Below, piece by piece: positions 52,011 to 60,310 of a DNA stretch of 64,000 nt (position 1 is its first letter; each line of letters opens with the position of its first letter). The translations under genes and the position numbers were made by a program. Location: the NCBI GenBank assembly GCA_017467965.1, contig JAFUJZ010000008.1, positions 1-64,000 on the forward strand. The letters are read 5' to 3'. The notes under the pieces are model-generated. The model ran no database searches. It was not told where the DNA came from and was given only the letters and a program-made list of their open reading frames with translations. Source of the DNA: Clostridia bacterium (lineage in GTDB: Bacteria; Bacillota_A; Clostridia; UMGS1883).

Positions 52011-53673
52011 ACACTTCCATAATGATTGGTAATATCATCGGTTTGCGTCTTGTTTTTTCAAATATAAAATCACCCAACGCAGTCTTCATATTGCCCTTGA
52101 TTGTACTCCAGTCGCAGTTTTTGGAAATAAGCGTATCCTTAACGCTGGTTTCTGCAACAATTCTGAGAGCTTCAATCAAATCCTCATTGTCGCGCACATA
52201 TACAAAGCCTCTGGATATAATATCAGGTCCCGATACAAGCTTACCCTCCTTGTTAAGTGACAGTACCGCAATAATGATACCGTCCTGCGCCAGATGCTTA
52301 CGATCACGAAGCACAATATTACCTACATCGCCTACGCCGTAGCCGTCAACAAGGACTTTTCCTGCAGGCACACTGCCTGTAATCTTGCCTTCGTCCCTGT
52401 TTAGCTCAAGCACCTGTCCGTTTTCGAGCTTAAAAATATTCTCCGAAGGGATACCCATACTCTCGGCGATACCTGCGTGCTTTAAAAGATGCCGCTGTTC
52501 ACCGTGAACAGGAATAAAGAACTTGGGCTTTGTAAGTCCCATAATAATTTTCAATTCCTCACGGCAGGCATGCCCCGAAACGTGTACCTCCATAAGAGAC
52601 TGATGTATAACCTCAGCCCCCTTACGGTAAAGCTCGTTGATTACGTTTGAAACAGGCTTTTCATTGCCCGGAATTGGGGACGCGGATATAATTACAAGGT
52701 CATCCTTTGTTATCTCAATCTTTTTATGGTCAGAAAACGCCATTCGTGTAAGCGCACTCATAGGCTCACCCTGACTGCCAGTAGTGATAATAACAAGCTG
52801 ATGATTGTTATATTTTCTCACATCGTCAATGGGAATAAGCGTACCCTTGGGTATGTCAAGATACCCGAGACTTGTTGCAACCTCGATAATATTAATCATG
52901 CTCCTGCCCGAAACCGCAACCTTACGGTCGTGCTTTACCGCCGCAGAAATAATCTGGTTAACTCTGTCAACATTGGATGCAAATGTCGCAACAATAATTC
53001 TCTTTTTTGTGTTGTCAAAAATGTTTTCAAATTTTTCGCCGACGGTGCTTTCACTCATCGTATAACCCGGACGCTCAGCGTTGGTGGAGTCACTCATAAG
53101 TGCCAAAACGCCCTGATTGCCCAGCTGACCAAATCTCGCAAGGTCAATCATTGTGCCCTGAATAGGTGTACAGTCAATCTTAAAGTCACCTGTATGCACG
53201 ATAACACCTGCAGGAGTTTTGATTGCAACACCTGCCGCGTCACTTATGGAATGGTTAACCCTCAAAAATTCCACGCTGAAATTTTTCGAAACATTAACAA
53301 CATCACCTGTATAAACACGGTTCAGCTTTGACACCGACAAAATCCCGTGCTCCTTAAGCTTTTGCTCAACAAGACCAATCGCCATTCTTGTGCCGTATAC
53401 GGGAACATTTATTTCACGCAAAAAATACGGTAAACTGCCGATATGATCCTCGTGTCCGTGTGTGATGAACAGTGCTTTCACTTTTTCTCTGTTTTTCTCA
53501 AGATAAGTGATGTCCGGTATCACTGCATCAACGCCGGGCATATCCTCGTCGGGGAACGCCATGCCGCAGTCGAGTACGATTATTTCGTTGCCATACTCGA
53601 ACACTGTGAGATTTTTACCAATCTCGCCAAGGCCACCGAGAGGAATAATCTTTATTTTGTTTTTCTTTGCCAT
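52009..53673 (-). CDS. rnj: Ribonuclease J
   Basis: A 554-residue metallo-beta-lactamase/beta-CASP RNase with 5' exonuclease and endonuclease activity in mRNA turnover and rRNA maturation. The zinc motif is THGHEDHIGSLPYF; GLGEIGKNLTVFE, VHTGDFKID, LMSDSTNAERPGYT, VATFASNVDR and VHVSGHACREELK are further family motifs. The C-terminal oligomerisation domain (about 450-554) is complete. Whether it is J1 or J2 cannot be said from one copy. GGAGGTTATT sets the start. It is monocistronic. Confidence 0.96.
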   Translation of the reverse strand: MAKKNKIKIIPLGGLGEIGKNLTVFEYGNEIIVLDCGMAFPDEDMPGVDAVIPDITYLEKNREKVKALFITHGHEDHIGSLPYFLREINVPVYGTRMAIGLVEQKLKEHGILSVSKLNRVYTGDVVNVSKNFSVEFLRVNHSISDAAGVAIKTPAGVIVHTGDFKIDCTPIQGTMIDLARFGQLGNQGVLALMSDSTNAERPGYTMSESTVGEKFENIFDNTKKRIIVATFASNVDRVNQIISAAVKHDRKVAVSGRSMINIIEVATSLGYLDIPKGTLIPIDDVRKYNNHQLVIITTGSQGEPMSALTRMAFSDHKKIEITKDDLVIISASPIPGNEKPVSNVINELYRKGAEVIHQSLMEVHVSGHACREELKIIMGLTKPKFFIPVHGEQRHLLKHAGIAESMGIPSENIFKLENGQVLELNRDEGKITGSVPAGKVLVDGYGVGDVGNIVLRDRKHLAQDGIIIAVLSLNKEGKLVSGPDIISRGFVYVRDNEDLIEALRIVAETSVKDTLISKNCDWSTIKGNMKTALGDFIFEKTRRKPMILPIIMEV

Positions 53674-53718
53674 AATAACCTCCGTTTCTTGATTAGTTCC
53701 GTTCAACAAATCTACATA

Positions 53719-53747
53719 AGTATATCATTTTTTTGAAGAAAAGTCAA
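53719..53747 (-). promoter_or_regulatory. Sigma-A promoter of the RNase J gene
   Basis: TTGACT (53742-53747), 17 bases, TATACT (53719-53724) on the minus strand. Confidence 0.8.
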
Positions 53748-53816
53748 CGCTACTTTACATCATATATCCCCATATAGAAAAGTATTCCAATTCCCCATTC
53801 TTCTAAACAAAAAATT

Positions 53817-53913
53817 AAGACCGTCACTGATGACGGTCTTGATTTTTAAAAAGGTTACCGGAAGAAGAATTTAGCCCCTTGGTTACTGAGGGACTAAAAA
53901 TCCTCTCCGGTAA
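53817..53913 (-). terminator. Tandem terminators after the giant cohesin/dockerin/LRR gene
   Basis: Nearest the gene, TTACCGG (53855-53861) pairs with CCGGTAA (53907-53913) over an inner TTTAG-CCCT / AGGG-CTAAA stem. Beyond it, AAGACCGTCA (53817-53826) pairs with TGACGGTCTT (53831-53840), followed by AATTTTTT on the minus strand. Confidence 0.8.
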
Positions 53914-53931
53914 AAAGGCGTATTAATTATA

Positions 53932-56900
53932 TCAATATGCCGGTATTGTTAATGTTCCGCTGAATGCTGCAGGACAGCTTGCATTACTGTGTGCGGACGG
54001 CGTTGCTGTATAAGAAACAGATGTTTGCGTTGCCGACAACCCTTTTATTGTAATTGTACTCTCTTTCGTTATTGTTCTTTGAGAACTGTAATTCTTATAT
54101 TTTGACCAAACACTATTGTCAGTAATCGTTACATCACCTGTACTTGTTCCTCCAATGGTTACATTGTATTTGCTCCAAAATCCATAATAAAGACCTGCAC
54201 TAATAGTATTTGTCCAAGTTATTTTTGCTTTAACGGAAGTTGCCGTTCTATCATAGAATGATACCTTAACAGTATATTTGATTCCTGTACTGCTCGTATT
54301 CTTCCACCACCAAGCATTATCTTTAAGAGTCTTTGTTCCTACACTCTTCGGAGTATATTTAAATGTAATGGTCTTTGCCGAAGTAGAGTCCCATTTTATG
54401 CTCTGCGTACTCGGCGTTGTGTAACCTGTAAAGTCTTTAGGCGTAATAGTATTTGTTGTATTATACTTTTTTGTAACGGTTGCCGTACCAAGGTTTGTTC
54501 CGTTACTTGATACATACTTAATATTATATGTATAACTGTTCGCCGTTGCAGTCGCATAAATATTACTGGAAGTTACATTTCCTGTTACAGTTATACTCGT
54601 TGATCCTTTTGTTGAAAGAGTATAACCCGTCGTTGCCGCATAAGTAACACTCAAAACATCACCATAATAAACTGTTGCACCGCTTGAAAGAGCACCTGTA
54701 GATGCCCCCTTGTTTGACGAAGATGTTCTCTTTACGGTAATAGTATAACCTGTACCTATTGACCATTTTGCAGTATAACTGTTAACTGTTGCTGTTGCAT
54801 AGATATTGCTTGCAGTTACATTATCGGTTACGGTTATACTTGTTGATCCTTTTGTTGAAAGAGTATAACCTGTATTTACAGCATAAGCAACACTTAATAC
54901 ATCTCCGTAATAAACTGCTGCACCACTTGAAAGTGTTCCTATAGATGCGTTTGCGTTAGGAGATGATGTTCTCTTTACGGTAATAGTGGTTCCCGTACCA
55001 GCACTCCATTTTACCGTATAAGGCTTGATTATCCATCTTGCATAAAGTGTTATATCCATAGTTTCTGCAAACACTGTGGTATCTGTATACTTTGTGCCCT
55101 CAGTTTTTTCTGTATACCATCCGTCAAAGATATAGTGACTGCGTGTAGGCGTTGGAAGGGTTCCTACCGTCGTACCGTAGATTACGCTCTTTTCCGAAAC
55201 GTCGGCTGTACCACCATTTGCATCAAAGCTTATCTTAAATTCATTAAGCTTCCATTTCGCATACAAGGTCATGTCATTTGTAATAGAGGTATTGAAGCTA
55301 AATTCTGTTGTACAAGCTTCATCCGTGTACCACCCGAGGAAAGAATAATGATCTTTTTCAGGGTTTTGGGGAGCGGTTATCTTCGTGTCATAACCTGTCG
55401 TTACAGATATTATATCCGTTCCACCGTCTGTATCGAAAGATACTGTTACTGTAGTCATATATTTTGCGTATTCTTCGGCAGTGATTTCTTTTACATTTTC
55501 AGGATATTTAAGCATACTTATATTTGTAACATCTCCGCACACAAGATATTTGCCACTGAAATCAAGCTTTCCTGCTACCTCACTATTTGCCTTTGCCAAA
55601 GTAACATTTTTACTAATGACAGCATTATCTCCTGAAGAACTCAATACAATTGTACCATAAAGGTTCAATGCAGTATTTTCGGCCATTAAAACAAGCGCAA
55701 ACTCTGTTGCATTTTCTACCGTTACTCTGCTAAGTGTTACCATTGCAGAAGAAAACTTTAGCGCTGTTCCTGTATTATTTACAAAATTCATATTACTGAT
55801 GAATGTCTCAGTAGCATGCGATTCAAGTTGTACATTGGAATACTCGGAACCGTTGCCCACCAATGCAAAATAATCTGTAGATTCATTTATTAAGATAGTT
55901 TTATCTGTTAAAGTAGTATCCATCGCTGTAAGATTCAATGTAATCCTCTTGGCGCCGGAATTTATGGTCGCATTGAAAATGTTTTCATTTTCCGCTACAA
56001 CTGAAATCTCTGGGACATCCTTAAATGCTTTTTCCCCTAATGAAGAAATATGTTCATCCACTGAAAACTTATCAAGGGAAGTGCAGCCCGCAAATGCATT
56101 GTCTCCGATTTCGCTAACACCATATGCAATAACAGTTTTAAGTGACGTACATCCCGCAAATGCATTGTCTGGAATTTCAGAAACATACTTAGGCAACACC
56201 ACACCTGTAATTTTCGTATTACCTTTAAATGCGTCTTCTTCAAAACCTCTGATACGAACCGCTGAATACGTGCCATCACCATTGTCAACAGAAATATACT
56301 GCGGAATAACTACATCTGTTGCCTCTCCGTTATATTCTGTTATAAAACCGGTTTCCATGTCAACAACAAGACCTTCTGACCTTGCGATTACGCTAGTGAT
56401 AAACTCATTCACATAATAAGGAACCTCAAAAGGAATAATTGCATTTTCACAGTCATTAAAGTTTGCATTATCCTTTGAATAATCCAAATATTCATGCCTT
56501 TCTTCATCTAAAACATTATATGTGTAAGTGTAATAAGAATTGGTTGCTATATCATAGCCCACTACTGCAAAAACATGTAATGTGCCCGCCGTAACCAAGC
56601 GATAATAACCTGTTGCATCACTATTATAAACAATAGATTTACTTATTGTCGCTTGGTCCTCAGAAAGATATTCAACGGTTGATGCATATTCATTAGACAG
56701 GGACTGACTTTCTCCCGTAGACTGTGTTGACGCTGTACCGCCACCTCTTGATGCAACGCTCGTATAAGAATACCTATCATAAATTGCTTCAGAAATAGTA
56801 TTTGAAATTTCAGTATTCATACTTGTAGATTGACCCACCTCATAGCCGGCAGTACTATTCCAAGAGCTGGTTGAAGTGTTGCTGATATCCCAATGGCTTT

Positions 56901-59820
56901 CACTGCTCGAAGTATTTTCCGTTCCAAAGTTTTCCGCTCTCTCTCCGGCAATAGTTGCAGACTCTGAGTCTTTTGCTGAAACTTCAACACCTACACTTGT
57001 TGAATCTTCGGTTGTATCCTCATCGCCCCATTCATGACCACCGCCAATAGTTCCACTGCCTCCAATGCCACCCGTCTTTTCAGGAGGCGTATAACCTACT
57101 GTGCCACTTGCATTCCAGTTAGAGTTACTTGTATCAGTATGTGACTTAGTATGTGATATGTCCACGCTAACACTTCCGGCCTTCTCAGCACCCCTCGTAT
57201 ATGAGCCATTAATCCCCGTTGAACTTCCTTCCGTAACTTTGGAAGATGTTCCGCTGGACCCTCCGGCACTTGAAGTAGTGGAAGTTACACCGCCCTCGCT
57301 ATTGCTGACATAATACTTTCCTTCAGTTACATTACCTTCACTATCCGTTTGAGAAGCTGTCTTGCCCTCTACCTCTTCATGTTCATTTGTTGCAGATGCA
57401 GATTTATTCCATTCCTCTGACAATGTCCAAGAAGACGTTTTTGTTGTAGCGTTAGAAACAGTCTGTGCAATTGTGTCCGCAAAGCTTTCACTTACAGTCT
57501 GTGTATATGTATATTCCTTATTAATAGTAATGCCTTGGGAATTGCCAATATATTCAATTACTCCCAGTGGAACATTTTCAATTGTACCAATTTCATAAAC
57601 AAATAAATATCTACCATTATTCCAATCTTCAATAACAATCGGACTATCCAAAGAATTTACAGCGGTTGCTCTATTTCTGTTACTTGTCCAGTTTGCATGG
57701 AGAGTTATATTTCCTGTAGTTCCTTTAGGTATTGATGAAACAATTTTTCCATCTTTGGACCAACCAACGAAAGTGTAGCCAAACCATGAAGGATTAGTCA
57801 ACGTGACTTCTGTATCCACTGTATATGACACGCTTTCCACAGGGACATCAGGTGAATCAAATGTAACTGTATATGTAATCTTGGACCACTTCGCATACAA
57901 TGTAAGGCTTCCACTCTGATTCGAGATAGTTGTAATTCTGCTGGCATCCTCCCAAGGACCGTCAAACCATCCTTCAAATATATATCCATCTACAGAAAGA
58001 TTTTTCAATTTTATAGTGTCTTGCTTGGTATAAGTTGTGGGATTCTCATTTACCAACACTCCTTTTGCAACCAAACTTTGCAGATATGGATCGCCATCTG
58101 TAAAAGAGTAGGAAATGTAATATTCTTCCAAGTCTAATGCAGGTACTTTTTCCTGTGGCATAAGAATTTTCTCGCACACAGAGCACTTTCTGCCCTCCGT
58201 AAGACCTGTTTCGGTATATGTGGGAGCAACGGCAGGGAGAACAACTTCAGTATGTCCTGTTGCTTCCGTAATCGTTTCGGAAAGTGCTATCATTTTTGAT
58301 GCCTTGGCATCCGAGTAATACTTATCGCATTTCGAACAATGCCAGTATGCAATATTACCGTCTTCAGTACAAGTAGCTTCCTTTTCGGGAACTTCTTCAA
58401 GCTCATGTACACACACGCTGCCGCGAACAAGTATTATTCCGGGCCACTTTGCCACATAACGGAAAAGCTGAATAGCATCAATATTGCCAATTTTGCTGTC
58501 GCCCGTAACGTCAAGGGCTTCTTCGTCAACTTCGACATTCCACTTTGCTACATAACGGAAAAGTAGGATAGCATCCATATTATTTACTTTACCATCGGCG
58601 TTAATATCACCGGGGATGCCTTCATAAACAGTTACCTTACCGTTTACAACAGTCAAGTCAACATATTCGTATAAGCTGTTAAAAACATCATCTTCGCTGT
58701 ATGTGATATTGATATTTGCAACCGATTTATCTTCCGCAGTATCAGAAATCCTAAAAGTAAGGGTTGCAAATGTATCATCAATAGTCACATCGCTAAACGG
58801 CGATATAAAGCTTATAGGCTGCGGACTTGTGAAAGGCTGTGCCGCCGTTGCGTATGCACCAAAATCAGAATTGAACTTAACTGCTTCAAGTGTAAGCAAT
58901 TCGCTGTATTCAACATTAAACATCAATGATGCAATACCCGGATTGTTTGACAAAGTCAAATTGACTTCAACAGTTTCCCCGGGCATTCCCGAAACTTCAT
59001 CCACTGTCAATGTGAGATTTTCGGCAGACATTAATTCTATATCCTCATCCGCACATTCAGCAAGCGTAAGTGTTTCGTCAAAGATAATCTTGCCGTTTAC
59101 TGCAGAAAAATCAACATAATTAAATTCTGAATCAAAAATATTTTCGTCATCGCAAATAATACTTATATCTGCATATTCCATATTCTCTGGAACATTTGAC
59201 ATATCAAATGTAAGCGTTGCAATAACACCGCTTGTATAAATATCCTCTAAAGGTGAAATCATACTTATAGGTTGCGGATTTGTAAAAGGCTCTGCCGCCG
59301 TCAAATACGCACCAAAGTCTTCGCTTAATTCAACGCCGGTAAGTGTCAAATAGTCATCATATGCAACATCAAATTTGAGTGATGAAACACCCGGATTATT
59401 GAGAACGGAAACCTCTACCTTTACAGTGCCATCAGTTGCATCCGCATACAGTGTTTCTACTGTAATCATCGGTGTTTTAGCAATCACCATATCTGCTAAA
59501 GGCTCCATATTTTCATCCCAAAGAAATATCTTAACAACATCTCTTTCTCCAACCGACCAGGTCGGTTCCATATCAATTATGTTTTCACCGATTTTTAAAT
59601 CAACCGGTTTAGAAACAGCACCTATCATTGCCTCCTCATTAAAGGCTACAACATAGAGCTTTGTATCTGAAACAACTGAATCCGACGTGATTTTCACCTT
59701 GTTTTCGGACGAATCAGTTAAAATACTAATTATCGGTTTATCAGCATCTGCTACTGCCAGAGCAGGAATACAGTTCAAAAGCATTGACAAAACAATAATT
59801 ATGCTTAAAAATTTGCGCAT
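53932..59820 (-). CDS. Giant secreted protein: two cohesin-like domains, dockerin, InlB-type repeats, Ser/Thr-rich domain, BspA-type LRR
   Basis: A 1962-residue exported protein. Signal peptide 1-24. N-terminal module 28-115 (VVKIFLWDENMEPL), cohesin-like domains 118-248 and 268-400, dockerin 402-460 (GDINADGKVNNMDAILLFRY), a cysteine-pair region (470-562), InlB-type repeats (568-713), then a long Ser/Thr/Gly-rich domain (about 725-1150). BspA-type LRRs follow (1155-1275; DNAFAGCTSLKTV), a beta-rich part (1275-1400), more InlB-type repeats, two nearly identical 81-residue repeats (YTVKWSAGTGTTITVKR), and a C-terminal sandwich with WWWKN. There is no LPXTG or SLH anchor. A large adhesin or scaffold is inferred. 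AGGAGG precedes the ATG. Confidence 0.86.
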   Translation of the reverse strand: MRKFLSIIIVLSMLLNCIPALAVADADKPIISILTDSSENKVKITSDSVVSDTKLYVVAFNEEAMIGAVSKPVDLKIGENIIDMEPTWSVGERDVVKIFLWDENMEPLADMVIAKTPMITVETLYADATDGTVKVEVSVLNNPGVSSLKFDVAYDDYLTLTGVELSEDFGAYLTAAEPFTNPQPISMISPLEDIYTSGVIATLTFDMSNVPENMEYADISIICDDENIFDSEFNYVDFSAVNGKIIFDETLTLAECADEDIELMSAENLTLTVDEVSGMPGETVEVNLTLSNNPGIASLMFNVEYSELLTLEAVKFNSDFGAYATAAQPFTSPQPISFISPFSDVTIDDTFATLTFRISDTAEDKSVANINITYSEDDVFNSLYEYVDLTVVNGKVTVYEGIPGDINADGKVNNMDAILLFRYVAKWNVEVDEEALDVTGDSKIGNIDAIQLFRYVAKWPGIILVRGSVCVHELEEVPEKEATCTEDGNIAYWHCSKCDKYYSDAKASKMIALSETITEATGHTEVVLPAVAPTYTETGLTEGRKCSVCEKILMPQEKVPALDLEEYYISYSFTDGDPYLQSLVAKGVLVNENPTTYTKQDTIKLKNLSVDGYIFEGWFDGPWEDASRITTISNQSGSLTLYAKWSKITYTVTFDSPDVPVESVSYTVDTEVTLTNPSWFGYTFVGWSKDGKIVSSIPKGTTGNITLHANWTSNRNRATAVNSLDSPIVIEDWNNGRYLFVYEIGTIENVPLGVIEYIGNSQGITINKEYTYTQTVSESFADTIAQTVSNATTKTSSWTLSEEWNKSASATNEHEEVEGKTASQTDSEGNVTEGKYYVSNSEGGVTSTTSSAGGSSGTSSKVTEGSSTGINGSYTRGAEKAGSVSVDISHTKSHTDTSNSNWNASGTVGYTPPEKTGGIGGSGTIGGGHEWGDEDTTEDSTSVGVEVSAKDSESATIAGERAENFGTENTSSSESHWDISNTSTSSWNSTAGYEVGQSTSMNTEISNTISEAIYDRYSYTSVASRGGGTASTQSTGESQSLSNEYASTVEYLSEDQATISKSIVYNSDATGYYRLVTAGTLHVFAVVGYDIATNSYYTYTYNVLDEERHEYLDYSKDNANFNDCENAIIPFEVPYYVNEFITSVIARSEGLVVDMETGFITEYNGEATDVVIPQYISVDNGDGTYSAVRIRGFEEDAFKGNTKITGVVLPKYVSEIPDNAFAGCTSLKTVIAYGVSEIGDNAFAGCTSLDKFSVDEHISSLGEKAFKDVPEISVVAENENIFNATINSGAKRITLNLTAMDTTLTDKTILINESTDYFALVGNGSEYSNVQLESHATETFISNMNFVNNTGTALKFSSAMVTLSRVTVENATEFALVLMAENTALNLYGTIVLSSSGDNAVISKNVTLAKANSEVAGKLDFSGKYLVCGDVTNISMLKYPENVKEITAEEYAKYMTTVTVSFDTDGGTDIISVTTGYDTKITAPQNPEKDHYSFLGWYTDEACTTEFSFNTSITNDMTLYAKWKLNEFKISFDANGGTADVSEKSVIYGTTVGTLPTPTRSHYIFDGWYTEKTEGTKYTDTTVFAETMDITLYARWIIKPYTVKWSAGTGTTITVKRTSSPNANASIGTLSSGAAVYYGDVLSVAYAVNTGYTLSTKGSTSITVTDNVTASNIYATATVNSYTAKWSIGTGYTITVKRTSSSNKGASTGALSSGATVYYGDVLSVTYAATTGYTLSTKGSTSITVTGNVTSSNIYATATANSYTYNIKYVSSNGTNLGTATVTKKYNTTNTITPKDFTGYTTPSTQSIKWDSTSAKTITFKYTPKSVGTKTLKDNAWWWKNTSSTGIKYTVKVSFYDRTATSVKAKITWTNTISAGLYYGFWSKYNVTIGGTSTGDVTITDNSVWSKYKNYSSQRTITKESTITIKGLSATQTSVSYTATPSAHSNASCPAAFSGTLTIPAY
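54534..55020 (-). repeat. Tandem 243-bp repeat inside the giant protein gene
   Basis: Two direct repeats of about 243 bp (81 codons) with high identity, each encoding Y-T-x-K-W-S...TITVKRTSS...YYGDVLSV...GYTLSTKGSTSITVT. The period is a whole number of codons, so copy number can change without breaking the frame. Confidence 0.85.
56388..57633 (-). other. Ser/Thr/Gly-rich central domain of the giant protein
   Basis: Residues about 730-1145. After IEDWNNGRYLFVYEIGTIENV comes a stretch of alternating polar and small residues (TYTQTVSESFADTIAQTVSN and similar) broken by Gly-rich linkers, ending near FEVPYYVNEF. The alternation recalls the long beta strands of aerolysin/ETX-MTX2-type pore-forming folds, but no family motif is certain. 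Confidence 0.45.
58441..58620 (-). other. Dockerin module of the giant protein
   Basis: Residues 401-460. Loop one, GDINADGKVNNMD, is a textbook calcium F-hand; loop two, LDVTGDSKIGNID, has Gly at position 9. Both helices end in LFRYVAKW, giving the usual two-fold internal symmetry. Confidence 0.82.
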
Positions 59821-59848
59821 ATATATCCCTCCTATTAAAATTTACTTT

Positions 59849-59877
59849 ATAATATCACGAAAAAACATTCCGGTCAA
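59849..59877 (-). promoter_or_regulatory. Sigma-A promoter of the giant protein gene
   Basis: TTGACC (59872-59877), 17 bases, TATTAT (59849-59854) on the minus strand. Confidence 0.78.
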
Positions 59878-59886
59878 CTGTTTTAA

Positions 59887-59923
59887 TACCTAAAATCAAC
59901 CATTTTATTACATCTTTAGGGTA
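59887..59923. promoter_or_regulatory. Candidate operator dyad between the giant gene and its XRE regulator
   Basis: TACCTAAA (59887-59894) and TTTAGGGTA (59915-59923) form an imperfect inverted repeat ten bases above the giant gene's -35 box and before the XRE ribosome site. Regulator binding is inferred from position. Confidence 0.4.
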
Positions 59924-59950
59924 AACTTAATTCGTACAGGAGGTATGTTT

Positions 59951-60250
59951 ATGGTTGACTTTGGTTCTCTTTTAAAAGATTTGAGGCTCAAATCCGGTTT
60001 AACTCAAAAACAATTAGCTGACAAAATCGGAATTACAAAATCTGTAATTTCTTATTATGAATTGCAAGAACGACAACCTTCACCTGACGTAATCATTAAA
60101 TTGGCTAATGTTTTTCATGTTTCGGCAGATTATCTCTTGGGTATTGATGATGTTGACAAAAAGAGTTTGGATGTGAGTGGGCTTACTGACGAAGATATAA
60201 GCGTCCTCCAAAATCTCATTATCCTATTAAGAAAGAAAAGTAAAGATTAA
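59951..60250 (+). CDS. XRE-family transcriptional regulator, divergent from the giant protein gene
   Basis: A 99-residue regulator with a Cro/C1-type helix-turn-helix (about 3-65): LLKDLRLKSGLTQKQLADKI, ITKSVISYYELQERQPSPDV and VFHVSADYLLGIDD. A short C-terminal helix follows (LTDEDISVLQNLIILLRKK). The ATG at 59951 is chosen since AGGAGG ends seven bases before it; the ATG two codons earlier is too close. It probably controls the adjacent 5.9-kb gene, mirroring the pair at 16972-21486. Confidence 0.9.
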   Translation: MVDFGSLLKDLRLKSGLTQKQLADKIGITKSVISYYELQERQPSPDVIIKLANVFHVSADYLLGIDDVDKKSLDVSGLTDEDISVLQNLIILLRKKSKD

Positions 60251-60252
60251 CA

Positions 60253-60302
60253 AAAAAATACACCTTATGGCAAGATTTTCCTTGCTATAAGGTGTATTTT
60301 TT
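60253..60302. terminator. Bidirectional terminator between the XRE gene and the ABC exporter
   Basis: AAATACACCTTAT-GCAAG pairs with CTTGC-ATAAGGTGTATTT with one mismatch and a 5-base loop, flanked by A and T tracts. Confidence 0.88.
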
Positions 60303-60310
60303 AACTTTAA

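Noticed and set aside
16972..59820. Cellulosome locus
   Set aside because: Cohesin-like and dockerin modules occur, but not on the glycoside hydrolases, and no multi-cohesin scaffoldin or cellulose-binding scaffold is present.
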